Assembly (NCBI GenBank): GCA_028095005.1
Contig: CM051459.1
Span: 257,906,229 to 257,970,228 of the forward strand
From: Rhynchospora pubera
Taxonomy: Eukaryota > Streptophyta > Magnoliopsida > Poales > Cyperaceae
Length of the DNA: 64,000 nucleotides
Direction: 5' to 3'
The translations under genes and the position numbers were made by a program. The notes beneath the pieces were generated by a model. That model saw only the letters and a program-made list of their open reading frames with translations. It did no database searches and had not been told where the DNA came from. This document shows positions 50,501 to 63,773 of the stretch, piece after piece. Numbering within the stretch: the stretch's first letter is position 1; each line of letters opens with the position of its first letter.

Positions 50501-53500
50501 GATTCATATGTTATTTATTCAAAACGATTGGATTATAAATGGTAATTACGCATATAAAGTGCAAATAATTCTATTATGGGCACCATTTGAGTATTTCAAT
50601 CGTTTATGGATTCATTCTGTGTCATTTCATTACAATAATCTATATTTAAAATTCTTATAATGTCTAGAATATGATTCGTAAGTAAATGAAAAATAATTGG
50701 TAATTACGAATGTAAATGACAAATAATTCGATTATACTTGGTAATTACGAATGTAAATGACAAATAATTCAATTCCGAGTATCATTTAAGCAGTTCAATC
50801 GTTTGTAGATTTATTTTAAGTCATTTCATCACAATAATCTACATTTCAACTCCTTATACTGTCTAGAATATGAGTCATATGTTATTTATTCAAAAGATTT
50901 GATTATACATGGTAATTACGCATATAAAGTGCAAATAATTCAATTCTGGGTATCATTTGACGATTTCAATCATTTCTGGATTCATCCTAAGTCATTTCAT
51001 CACAATAATCTTCACTTAAACTCTTTATACTATATAGAATATGATTCATATGTTATTTATTCAAAAGATTGGATTATACATGGTAATTACGCATATAAAG
51101 TGCAAATAATTCTATTCTGGGTATAACTTGAGCATTTCAATCGTTTCTGGATTCATTCTAAGTCATTTCATCACAATAATCTATATTTAAACTCTTTATA
51201 TTGTCAAAATTAAGATTCATATGTTATTTATTCAAAAAGATTGGATTATACACGGTAATTATGCATATAAATTGCCAGTAATGCAATTCTGAATATAATT
51301 TGAGCACTTCAATCGTTTCTGGATTCATTCTAAGTCATTTCATCACCATAATCTAAATTTAAACTATTTATTCTGTCTAGAATATGATTAATACGTTATT
51401 TATTCAAAAAAATTGGATTAGACGAGGTAATTATGCATATAAAGTGCAAGTAATATAATTCTGAGTATCATTTGAACATTTCTACCATTTCTGAATTCAA
51501 TCTAAGTCATTTAGTAACGATAATCTACACTTAAACTCATTATACTATACAGAATATGATTCATATGTTATTTATTCAAAAAGATAGGATTATACATGGT
51601 AATTACGCATATAAAGTGCAAGTAATGGAATTCTGAGTATCATTTGAGCATTTCAATCGTTTCTGGATTTATTCTATGATATTTCAACACAATAATCTAC
51701 ATTTAAACTTTGTATCCTCTCTCAATATGATTCATATGTTATTTATACAAAAATATTGGATTATCGATGGTAATTACGCATATAAAAAGCAAATAATGCA
51801 ATTCTGAGTACAATTTGAGGATTTCAATCGTTTCTGGATTCATTCTAAGTCATTTCATCCCATTAATCTATATTTAAACTCTTTATATTATCTAAAATAC
51901 GATTCATATGTTATTTATTAAAAAATATTCGATTATACATGGTAATTACGGATATAAAGTACAAATAATTCAATTCTGAGTATCATTTCAGCATTTCAAT
52001 AGTTTCTAGATTTATTCTAAGTAACTTCGTCACAATAATCTACATTTAAACACCTTATATAAAATATGATTCATATGTTATTTATTTAAAAAGATTCGAT
52101 TATACATGGTAATTACGAATATAAGGTGCAAATAATTCAATACAGGGTATCATTTGAGCATTTCAATCATTTATGGATACATTCTAAGTCGTTTCATCAC
52201 CATAATCTGCACTTAAACTCTTTATACTATAAGGAATATTATTCATATGTTATTTATTCAAAAAGATTGGACTACATATGGTAATTACATAAATAAAGTG
52301 CAAATAATTCTATTATGGGTATCATTTTAGCATTTCAATCGTTTATGGATTAATTCTAAGTCATTTCATTACAATAATCTACATTTAAACTCCTTATACT
52401 GTCTAGAATATGATTTGTAAGTTATTTATTCGAAAATATTGTATTATACATAGAAATTACGCATATAAAGAGCAAATAATTCAATTCTGAGTATAATTTG
52501 AGTATTTCAATCGTTTCTGTATTCATTCTAGGTCATTTCATCACAATAATCTCTAATTAAACTCTTTATCATGTCTAAAATATGATTCGTATGTTATTTA
52601 TTTAAAAAATATGGATAATACATGGTATTTACGCATATAAAGAGCAAATAATGCAATTCTGAGTATAATTTGAGGTTTTCAATCGTTTATGGATTCATTC
52701 TAAGTCATGTCGTCACCATCATCTACATTTAAACTCTTTATTCTGTCTAATATATGAATCATATGTTATTTATTTAAAGAGATTCGATTATACACGGTAA
52801 TTACTCATATAAAGTGCAAATAATGCAATTCTGAGTTTCATTTGAACATTTCAATCCTTTCTGGATTCATTCTAAGTCATTTCATCATAATAATATATAA
52901 TTAAACTTTTTATCATGTCTAAAATATGATTCATATGTTATTTATTCAAAAAGAATGTATTATACATGGTAATTATGAATATAAAGAGTAAATAATGCAA
53001 TTCTGAGTATAATTTGAGGATTTCAATCGTTTCTGGATTTATTCTAAGTCATTTCATCACCATAATTTACATTTAAACTCATTATTCTGTCTAGAATATG
53101 ATTAATACGTTATTTATTCGAAAAGATTCGATCATACAAGGTAATTATATAAATAAAGTGCAAATAATGCTTCTTAGTATCATTTGAGAATTTCAATCGT
53201 TTCTAGATTTACTCTAAGTCATTTCATCACAAAAATCTACATTTAAACTCATTGTACTATATAGAATATGATTCATATGTTATTTATAAAAAATATTGGA
53301 TTATACATGGTAATTCTGCATATAAAGTGCAGATAATTCAATTCTATGTATCAATGGAGCATTTCAATTGTTTCTGGATTCATTCTAAATCATTTCTTCA
53401 CAATAATCTACATTGAAACTCTTCATACTATCTAAAATATTTGTCGCATGTTATTTATTAAAAAAAAATTCTATTATACATGGTAATTACGGAAATAAAT

Positions 53501-56002
53501 TGCAAATAATGCAATTCTAAGTATCATTTGAGGATTACAATCATTTCTGAATTTATTCTAGGTCATTTCATCACAATAATCTGCATTTAAACACTTTATA
53601 TTGTCTAGAATATGATTCATATGTTATTTATTCAAAAATATTGGATTGTACATGGTAATTACACATATAAAGAGCTAATAATTCAATTCTGAGTATCATT
53701 TGAGCATTTCAATTATTTCTGGATTCATTCTAAGTCAATTATTCACGATAATCTACTCTTAAAAATCTTTATACTATATAGAATATTTATGTCATATTTA
53801 TTAAAAAAAAATTTGGATTTTACATGGTAATTACCCATATAAAGTGCAAGTAATACAATTCTGAGTATAATTTGAGCATTTCAATATTTTCTGGAATCAT
53901 TCTAAGTCATTTCTTCACAATAATCTACATTTAAACTATTTATACTTTCAAAAATAAGAATCATATGTTATTTATTAAAAAAGATTCAATTATACATAGT
54001 AATTACCCAAATAAAGTGCGAATAATGCAATTCTAAGTATCATTTTGAGTATTTCAATCGTTTCTGGATTCATTCTAAGTCAATTAATCACATTAATCCA
54101 CACTTTAACACTTTATACTATATAGAATATTATTCATATGTTATTTATTCAGAAAGATTGGATTATACATGGTAATTACGCATATAAATTGTAAATAATT
54201 CTATTCTGGGTATAATTTGAGCATTTCAATCATTTCTAAGGTCATTTCATCACAATAATCGATATTTAAACTTTTATATTGTCTTAAACATGATTCATAT
54301 GTTATTTATTAAAAATATTGGATTTATGCGGTAATTACGCTTATAAAGAAATTTAATTCAAACTTGAATATCATTCGAGCATTTTAATCGTTTCGTGATT
54401 CCTTCTAAGTCATTTCATCACAATAATATGCACTTAAACTCTTTATACTATATAGAATATGATTCATATGTTATTTACTCAAAAATATTGGATAATACAT
54501 GGTAATTACGCATATAAATTGCAAATAATTTTCTTCTGGGTATATTTAAGCATTTCAATCGTTTGTAGATTCATTCTAACTCATTTCAACACAATAATCT
54601 GCACATAAACTCTTTATACTATATTGAATGTGATTTTAATATTATTTATTCAAAAAGATTAGATTATACATGGTAATTACGCATATAAAGAACAAATAAT
54701 TCAATTTTGAATATCATTCGAGCATTTCAATCGTTTTGTTATTCATTCTAAGTCATTCCATCACGATAATATGCACGTAAACTCTTTATACTATATAGAA
54801 TATGATTCATATGTTATTTATTCAAAAATATATGATTATACAAGGTTATTACCCATATAAAGAGCAAATAATTCAATTCTGAGTATCATTTGAACATTTC
54901 AATTGTTTATGGATTCATTCTAGTTCATTCAATCATAATAATCTACATTAAAACTCTTAATACTATATATAATATGATTTATATGTTATTTATTCAAACA
55001 AAATGGATTATACATGGTAATTACTCATATAAAGTTCAAATAATGCAATTCTGAGTATAATTTGAGCATTTCAATTGTTTCTGGATTAATTCTAAGTCAT
55101 TTCAACACAATAACCTACAATTAAACGCTTTATCCTACCTAAAATATGATTCATCTATTATTTATTCTAAAAGACTGCATTATACAAGGTAATTACGCAT
55201 ATAAAGAACAAAAAAAATTCAATTCTGAGTATCATTTGAGTATTTTAATCATTTCGTGATTCAATCTAAGTCATTTCTTCACAATAATCTACATTTAAAC
55301 TCTTTATACCGTCCAAAATATGATTCATATGTTATTTATTAAAAAAGATTTGATTATACATGGTAAGCATGAAAATAAAAAGCAAATAATGCAATTCTAA
55401 GCATAATTTGAGCATTTCAATAGTTTCTGATTCATTCTAAATCCTTTATTCACAATAATCTACATTGAACTGTCTTAAATATGATTCATATGTTATTTAT
55501 TGAAAAACGATTCGATTATACATGATAATTAAGGAAATAAATTGCAAATAATGTAATTCTAAGTATCAATTGAGCATTACAATCATTTCTGGATTTATTC
55601 TAAGTCCTTTCATCACAATAATCTGCATTTAAACACTTTATATTGTCTAGAATATGATTCATATGTTATTTATTCATAAATTTTGGATTATACATGGTAA
55701 TTACGCATTGAAAGAGCTAATAATTCAATTCTGAGTATCATTTGAGCATTTCAATTGTCTGGATTCATTCTAAGTCAATTATTCACAATAATCTACTCTT
55801 AAAATTTTTTATACGATATAGAATATATTTTATATGTTATTTATTCAAAAAGTTTGGATTATACATGGTAATTGCACAAATAAAGTGCAAATAATGCAAT
55901 CCTAAGTATCATTCGAGCATTTCAATCGTTTCTGGATTCATTCTAAGTCATATAATTACAATAATCTGTATTTAAACTCTTTATACTATCTAGAATATGA
56001 TT

Positions 56003-56320
56003 AATATGTTATTTATTAAAAAAGAATCGATTATACGTGGTAATTACTCATATAAAGTGCAAATAATGCAATTCTGAGTATCATTTGAGTATTTCTATCG
56101 TGTCTGGATTCGTTCTAAGACAACTATAATTAAACTCTTTATCATGGCTAGAATATGATTAATATGTTATTTATTAAAAAAGAATCGATTATACGTGGTA
56201 ATTACTCATATGAAGTGCAAATAATGCAATTCTGAGTATCATTTGAGTGTTTCTATCGTGTCTGGATTCGTTCTAAGACAACTATAATTAAACTCTTTAT
56301 CATGGCTAAAATATGATTCA
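56003..56320 (+). repeat. Tandem pair of shortened satellite monomers (~158 bp)
   Basis: Two successive monomers are almost identical (differences near 56031/56192 and at TATTTC/TGTTTC). Both lack about 13 bp around TCATTTCATCACA, reading TTCTAAGACAACTATAATTA instead. A deletion monomer has therefore been duplicated recently in tandem. Confidence 0.75.
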
Positions 56321-59300
56321 TATGTTATTTATTCAAAATGAATGAATTATACATGGTAATTACATATATAAGAAGCAAATAATGCAATTCTGAGCATAAT
56401 TTGAGGATTTCAATCGTTTCTGCATATAAAGTGCAAGTAATAAAATTATGAGTATCATTTGACCATTTCAATCATTTGGAGATTCATTCTAAGTCACTTA
56501 ATCACATTAATCTACAATTAAACACTTTGTACTATTTAGAATATGATTCATATGTTATTTATTCAAAAATATTGGATAATACATGGTAATTACGCATATA
56601 TATTGCAAATAATTATATTATGGCCGGTATAATTAAAGCATTTCAATCTTTTTTAGATTCATTCTAACTCATTTCAACACAATAATCTGCACTTAAATTC
56701 TTTATACTATATTGAATATGATTTTTATATTATTTATTCAAAAAGATAAGATTATACATGGTAATTACGCATATAAAGAACAAATAATTCAATTCTGAAT
56801 ATCATTTGAGCATTTCAATCGTTTCGTTATTCATTCTATTTCATTTCATCACAATAATATGCACTTAAAACTCTTTATACTATATAGAATATGATTCATA
56901 TGTTATTTATTAAAAAATATATGATTATACAAGTTTATTACGCATAAAAAGAGCAAATAATTCAATTCTGAGTATCATTTGAACATTTCAATTGTTTATG
57001 GATTCATTCTAATTCATTTAATCATAACAATCTACATTTAAACTCTTAATTCTATATAGAATATGATTTATATGTTTTTTATTCAAACAAAATGGATTAT
57101 ACATGGTAATTACTCATATAAAGTTCAAATAATGCAATTCTGAGTATAATTTGAGCATTTCAATTGTTTCTGGATTAATTCTAAGTCATTTCAACACAAT
57201 AACCTACAATTAAACGCTTTATCCTACCTAAAATATGATTCATCTATTATTTATTCTAAAAGACTGCATTATACAAGGTAATTACGCATATAAAGAACAA
57301 AAAAAATTCAATTCTGAGTATCATTTGAGTATTTAAATCATTTCGTGATTCAATCTAAGTCATTTCTTCACAATAATCTACATTTAAACTCTTTATTAAA
57401 AAAATATTCGATTATACATGGTAATTACGCAAATAAAGAGCAAATAATGCAATTCTAAGTATAATTTGAGCATTTCAATCGTTTTTGATTCATTCTAAAT
57501 CATTTCTTCACAATAATCTACATTGAAACTCATTATACTGTCTTAAATACGATTCATATGTTATTTGTTCATAATAAATGAATTATACATGGTAATTACG
57601 CATATAAGGAGCAAATAATGCAATTCTGAGCATTATTTGAGGATTTCAATCATTTCTGGATTAATTCTAAGTCATTTCATCACAATAATCTATATTTAAA
57701 CTCTTTATTCTTTCTAGACTATGATTAATACTTTATTTATTCGAAAAGATTAGTTTATACGTGGTAATGATGCATATAAATTGCAAGTAATAAAATTATG
57801 AGTATCATTTGACCATTTCAATCATTTCTGGATTCATTCTAAGTCATTTAATCACATTAATCTACACTTAAACAATTTATACTATATAGAATATGATTCA
57901 TATGTTATTTATTCAGAAATATTGGATAATACATGGTAATTAAGTATATAAAATTGCAATTAACTCTATTCTGGGTATAATTTAAGCATTCAATCATTTC
58001 TAGATTCATTCTAACTCATTTCAACACAATAATCAGCACTTAAACTCATTATACTATATTGAATATGATTTTTATATTATTTATTCAAAAAGATTGGATT
58101 ATACAAGGTAATTACTCATATAAAATGCAAATAATTCTATTCTGGGTATAATTTGAGCATTTCAATCGTTGCTGGATTCATTCAAAGTCATTTCATCACA
58201 ATAATCTATATTTAAACTCTTTATATTGTCTAAAATATGATTCAGATGTTATTTATTAAAAAAGATTCTATTATGCATGGTAGTTACACAAATAAAGTGA
58301 AAATAATGCAATTCTAATTATCATTTGAGCATTTCAATCGTTTATGAATTTATTCTAAGTCATTTCATCACAATAATCAACATTTAAACGCTTTATCCTG
58401 CCTAAAATATGATTCATATGTTTACTTAGAAAGACTGGATTATACATGGTAATTACGCATATAAAGAACAAATATTCAATTCTGAGTATCATTTGAACAT
58501 TTCAATCGTTTCGTGATTCATTCTAAGTAATTTCATCACAATATTATGCAATTAAACTCTTTAATACTATATAGAATATAATTCATATGTTATTATTCAA
58601 AAATATTGGATTATACATGGTAATTACACATATAAAAAGCAAATAATTTAATTCTTAGTATCATTTGAGTATTTCAATTGTTTCTGGAGTTATTCTAAGT
58701 TATTTAATCACAATAATCTGCACTTAAACTCTTTATACTTTATAGAATATGATTCATATGTTTTTTTATTCAAAAAGATGGGATTACACGTGGCAATTAT
58801 GCATATAAAGTGCAAATAATGCAATTCTGAGTATAATTTGAGCATTTCAATTGTTTCTGGATTTATTCTAAATAATTTCATCACACTAATCTGCATTTAA
58901 ACACTTTATACTGTCTTTAATATGATTCATATGTTATTTATTTAAAAATATTAGATTATACAAGGTAATTACGCATATAGATAGCAAATAATTCAATTCT
59001 GAGTATCATTTGAACATTTCAATTGTTTATGGATTCATTCAAATTCATTTAATCACAATAATCTACACTTAAACTCTTTATACTATATAGATTATTATTT
59101 ATATGTTATTTATTCAAAAATGATGGATTATACATGGTAATTTCTCATATAAATTGCATGTAATGTAATTCTGAGTATTATTTGAGCATTTCAATCGTTT
59201 CTGGATTCATTCAAAGTCATTTCGTCATAATAACCTACAGTTAAACTCTTTTTCCTACCAAAAATATGATTCATATGTTATTTATTCAAAAAGACTGAAT

Positions 59301-60250
59301 TATACAAGGTAATTACGCATATAAATAACAAATAATTCAATTCTGAGTATCATTTGAGCATTTCAATCGTTTCGTGATTTATTTTTAGTCATTTCTTCAC
59401 TATAATCTACATTGAAACTCTTTATACTGTCCAAAATATGATTCATATGTTATTTATTAAAAAAGATTCGATTATACATGGTAATTACGCAAATAAAGTG
59501 CAAATAGTTCTATTCTAAGTATTATTTGAGCATTTCAATCGTTTCTAGAGTTATTCTAAGTCATTTCATCACAATAATCTGTACTTAAACTCTTTATGCT
59601 GTCTAGAATATGATTGTATATTTTTTAATAAAAAAGATTTGATTATACATGACAATTACGCAAATAAAGTGCCAATAATGCAATTCTAAATATCATTTGA
59701 ACATTTCAATCATTTCTGGATTCATTCTAAGTCATATAATTACAATAATCTGTATTTAAACTCTTTATACTGTCGAGAATATGATTCATATGTTATTTAT
59801 TCAAAAAGAATCGATTATACATGGTGATTACTCATATAAAGTGCAAATAATGCAATTCTGAGTATTATTTGAGCATTTCAATCGTTCTGGATTCATTCTA
59901 AGTTAGTTCATCACAATAATCTATAATTAAACTCTTTATCATGTCTAAAATCTGATTCATGTGTTATATATTAAAAAATAATGGATTATACATGGTAATT
60001 ACGCCTATAAATTGCAAATAATGCAATTCTGAGTATAATTTGAGGATTTCAATCTTTTATGTATTCATTATAAGTCATTTCATCACAATAATCTATATTT
60101 AAATTCTTTATTCTGTTTAGAATATGATTAATATGTTATTTATTCAAAATTATTGGATTATACCTGGTAATTATGCATATAAAGTTCAAGTAATGAAATT
60201 CTGAGTTTCATTTAAGTATTTTATTAATTTATTGGATTCATTCTAAGTCA

Positions 60251-60255
60251 TTTAA
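60251..60255. other. Left target-site duplication (TTTAA) of the satellite-inserted element
   Basis: TTTAA precedes the element's 5' TG, and the same 5 bp (63774-63778) follows its terminal CA. Removing the element and one TTTAA restores the satellite word AAGTCATTTAATCACAATAA. Confidence 0.75.
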
Positions 60256-61377
60256 TGTCACACCCTGGTCACTTTTACCCAGCTCGGAGTGTATATCAGC
60301 AACCCGCCGCATATAAATACGCAAGGCGCACAACATCATATAATACAATTAATACACAAGATAATAATAGATGCCACTTTCATAAAATTTAAACCACAAG
60401 TATCCAACAACAAAATAAAGTAAAGAAATGACACAGACTATCAGGGTAAGTTATAACATGAGACTCCCCTGATCGTCTAATGTTCCAAATTCATTCTTGT
60501 TCATAAAGATAAAGTAAACATTTCAAAGCTAATGTGGCATCTTTAACCCGCATCCTTGAACCTTACATTTCGAAAGGAATAAATCCTGGTCTTCAATACC
60601 TGGAACCAATATAATATGGAGAAATAATGGATGAGAGACTGAAATAATCTCTCCGTGCGGTATTTAGAGAGTAGTGAAATTTAATGAAACATGCAATGAC
60701 AATTAACACAATAATGCTTTATTCGCAACATCTTCTGGGGAGCGCGCTAGTACTAGGGCCCTCAAGCCAAACTCTTGGTACCACGATTATTTTCCACTTC
60801 ACTTATCATATACAGAATTAATATACACTGTCTTTTCTGTTTAACACTAACACTATGCACATGCAATCTAATATAATCAAACCATACAAAATGACTACAT
60901 AACTTCATGTTCCCTTAATTTTATTTATCGTGCAACGGATAATGCAGTTATAAATAAATGTAACCACTAATACTAATAATGAATTTATGCACTAGGTAAA
61001 ATAAATACGAGCAGAGTAGAAAATAACACAAATCATATGATCCTAGTATGACTATCTAATATATAAATGAAATCAATTTCACAACATAACCAGGATCCGC
61101 ACCTGTCAAGAAATGCGGCACGTCCAACTTCTACTCTTCCTGCTCGTCCCGATTTGTACCTAAATCATGCGTAAATAATCCTAATTATTACAGATACGGA
61201 GAAAAGAAGTCACAATTAATTAGCTCAACGAAGTCTCAAAAACTAACAGACGACAATGATGTGAGAGAGTAACCTACTCGCAAGACACTACCCAAAATCT
61301 TAGGCCTTAAGTAAAACATAAGTATATGCAATTAAATAATTGAATTAGTCAACACAAAGGATAAATATTAACTTTAA

Positions 61378-62437
61378 GAGTAAATTTTTTGGGAGGTCCT
61401 TAAAGTTTGTACGTTGTCCAATTTTGGTCGCCAAACTTTAATTTGTCCTCATAAAGCCACTTTACTTTGCTATTGTCTAATTTTGGTCCCTCTGTCCATA
61501 TTTCGTTTAGTTCCGTCAAATATGATTAAATTTGGTGCAAATTGGTGTCTGAATCGTATCTTATCTCCTTCCTCTTTCTCCCAGAAAAGCTAGCATCTCT
61601 CTTCCTCATCTCTCTTTTTAAGCCCCACCTTTATTTGTCTCTACCAAATCTAACTCCAACTTTACTAAACCTTAAAAATCACACTCGATTTCTCTCCCTG
61701 TTGATGTGTCTCTCACGAGACTGGGTGCTCTGTTGGGATTTCAAAATCACACAAGTTTCAGTATGAAGGGATAATTTTCTTGCCATGGCATGTGATACCA
61801 AAATCATTCTGATGAGAGGTCAATTGGAAGTAGCTCAATTAAATTGCTTTTTTTTTATTCAAATTTGTGACTTCAATAAATAAAATTGTGAACTTGTTTT
61901 TTTTTTTAAAACAATTTGGTCAAAGCAAAAGGACCCGCTACTGAAACTAAGCGTACGTTCTAAGTGCAACAATTAAATTCTAGCTCAAATTACAATAGCC
62001 AAATAAAACAAGTATCATCAATACTAGTATTCTTTTACTGCACCTTATTGAAATAACCAAACTGATCCTTGCGATCGAGATTGCTTTATTTAAAATAGGT
62101 TGGAAATACTAAAATTTATTAACATTGCCTAGAAGTACTTTATTAAAATAGGTTGTCAGTTGTCACTGGTCCTTCAATCCAAGAGTTTCTTATGCCAACA
62201 CTAATTTTAAAATAATGAGAATAGGTTTTCACAGTAAAATTCCAACAACATTACTTTGACCATTTTGCAATCAATCATTAGTTTTAAAATTACTCGATAG
62301 AACAAATTACATCCTGAGGCATGTTTATTAATTTTTTTTTTTTGTTACAATTTCTGTCAGCCAAAAAGAAGGCTATCAACATTTATCACCGATCATAATA
62401 AAAAGCATCGGTGTGGGTAAAGAAACTCGGATAGATC

Positions 62438-62471
<34 letters not shown>

Positions 62472-62796
62472 AAGAAAGTAGGGTTAAGTACAAATGGAGG
62501 AAAAGGCACCGTTGAGAGGTGGGTAAAGTTGGAGTTGGGTTTAGTAGAGACAATAAAGCTATGGTTTAAAAGAGGGAGATGAACAAGAGAGACTAGTTTT
62601 TCTGGGAGAAAGAGGAAGGAGATAAAAGATACCATTCGGACACAAAAATTTGTACCAAATTTAATCATATTTGACGGGACTAAACAGAACGCGGACAGAG
62701 GGACCAAAATCGGACAATAGCAGAGTTAAGTGGCTTTAGTTAGTGATCAAAATCAGACAATGTATGAACTTTAGGGACCTCCCAAAAAATTTACTC
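61378..62796. mobile_element. Non-autonomous Mutator-like element (MULE), 1419 bp
   Basis: Long terminal inverted repeats of about 300 bp: left end GAGTAAATTTTTTGGGAGGT and a right end whose reverse complement is identical for the first 22 bp and alignable to about 62480. They include the matching words TCAAATATGATTAAATTTGG and CTCCTTCCTCTTTCTCCCAG. A perfect 9-bp target duplication TAACTTTAA flanks it (61369-61377 and 62797-62805), the length typical of Mutator. No transposase is present; the internal ~800 bp is AT-rich with an (AG)n run. Short open frames at 61542-61766 (+) and 62393-62707 (-) are mirror translations of the inverted repeats, not genes. Confidence 0.85.
62441..62469. repeat. 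(AG)n microsatellite inside MULE
   Basis: About fourteen AG dinucleotides near the inner edge of the right inverted repeat. Confidence 0.8.
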
Positions 62797-63773
62797 TAAC
62801 TTTAAAATATACACGTACATATCTATAATAAAACTAAGTTCGTATAGTGAAACAATAAATATTTCGGTGTTACTTTGTTACCAGAACCAAACAAAAAGAT
62901 CGTTTTGAAAATCTTATTTACAAATCCCACTTCCCAAGATATACAGCGTATAAAATAGCATGTAAAATAGAGACAAAAAAAAAAAGATCAGTTAAACATT
63001 AATTGACCAAAATCATTTATTAGCTACACGAGACAGTTGAAAAATTACGGTCCAAACAAAATAATTAAAACCAGAATGAATCAAATTATATTTTTATGAA
63101 AATAAGACATTTGAGAATCAACTTTTTGCATTACTAGCATTAGAAGTCCATAATTGTAACTATGATATAATATCAAAAGTTTAAACAAGAATACTAACCG
63201 CTTTGTTTCACTAGTCAGAACTCTTCTAGTCTAGTAGTACAACAAAAATCACGGAGAAGATTTTAGAAAGGAGGCGATGGTTCAAGAGAGAAAAAGTGAT
63301 TTATGGAGAATGGAAGGATATATGTAGCGCCTCTAATTTGTGCAATAACTGTCTCTATTTTAAACCCTCTGTGGATATAGGAATGAATGAACACAACACG
63401 TAACTGACATAAATAACTTTAAGGGAAAAGGTGCATTATTAATTAGCACCTTTAGATAGAAAAAAAAAAACCGACTTACATACTCGGAAACAAACAAAAA
63501 TTGAGAAGCTAAGGACAAAGTTAGACCTTGTTAATATAGTAGTGAGGGCAGAAAATGACCTTAAAAAAATGTTTAAATCTAACTATGTACTATACGGAAC
63601 AACATTTAACACCCAAAATAAAAGTTCATATACTTATAATATATATTCAAAATATGCATTAGTTTCTATGCTATTACTAACCAGATACAATTAAACTATT
63701 AATTTTTTATAAAGTAATAAAAATAAAAATAAATAAAAAATAAACCAAATACACTAAATAGCAGAATGTTACA

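Larger units (their letters stand above)
47690..60255 (+). repeat. Tandem satellite array, monomer ~172 bp, about 73 copies
   Basis: Head-to-tail repeats, all in the same orientation. Conserved words recur every 170-172 bp: TTTGAGCATTTCAATCGTTT, GGATTCATTCTAAGTCATTT, CACAATAATCTACATTTAAA, GATTCATATGTTATTTATTC and GGATTATACATGGTAATTAC. For example, the CATGGTA word starts at 49131, 49301, 49473 and (as CGTGGTA) 49644. The unit is strongly AT-rich. The left edge, at about 47690, is the most degenerate, as is usual at array edges. Several monomers are shortened (e.g. near 48960, 56030-56320, 56410, 57390). Unit length and AT content fit plant centromeric or heterochromatic satellites, but centromere identity cannot be shown from sequence alone. 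Open frames inside are by-products of the repeat. Confidence 0.93.
60256..63773 (-). mobile_element. Probable solo LTR (3518 bp with nested MULE; ~2090 bp without)
   Basis: The insertion begins TGTCACACCCTGG and ends GAATGTTACA, i.e. TG...CA termini with short inverted TGT/ACA ends, and is flanked by a 5-bp direct repeat TTTAA. No gag-pol sequence and no second LTR copy are present, so a solo LTR formed by LTR-LTR recombination is the simplest reading. On the minus strand it would end ...CCAGGGTGTGACA, a common 3' terminus of plant Ty3/Gypsy LTRs, and minus-strand leader-like sequence lies near 63240-63330; hence the strand given. Superfamily is inferred. The element splits a satellite monomer and carries a Mutator-like element inside. 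Confidence 0.6.

Noticed and set aside
50899..51126. 75-codon open frame with an internal repeat in the satellite
   Set aside because: It is a translation across two satellite monomers that happen to lack stops. Neighbouring monomers are closed in the same frame and there is no gene-like composition.
47690..60255. Regular repeats that might suggest a CRISPR-like array
   Set aside because: There are no short identical repeats separated by unique spacers. The whole ~172-bp unit is repeated, in a plant nuclear context.
61542..62707. Two open frames with similar Leu/Ser/Phe-rich peptides on opposite strands
   Set aside because: They are the two inverted repeats of the MULE translated on opposite strands, which explains their similarity. 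Neither resembles a transposase.
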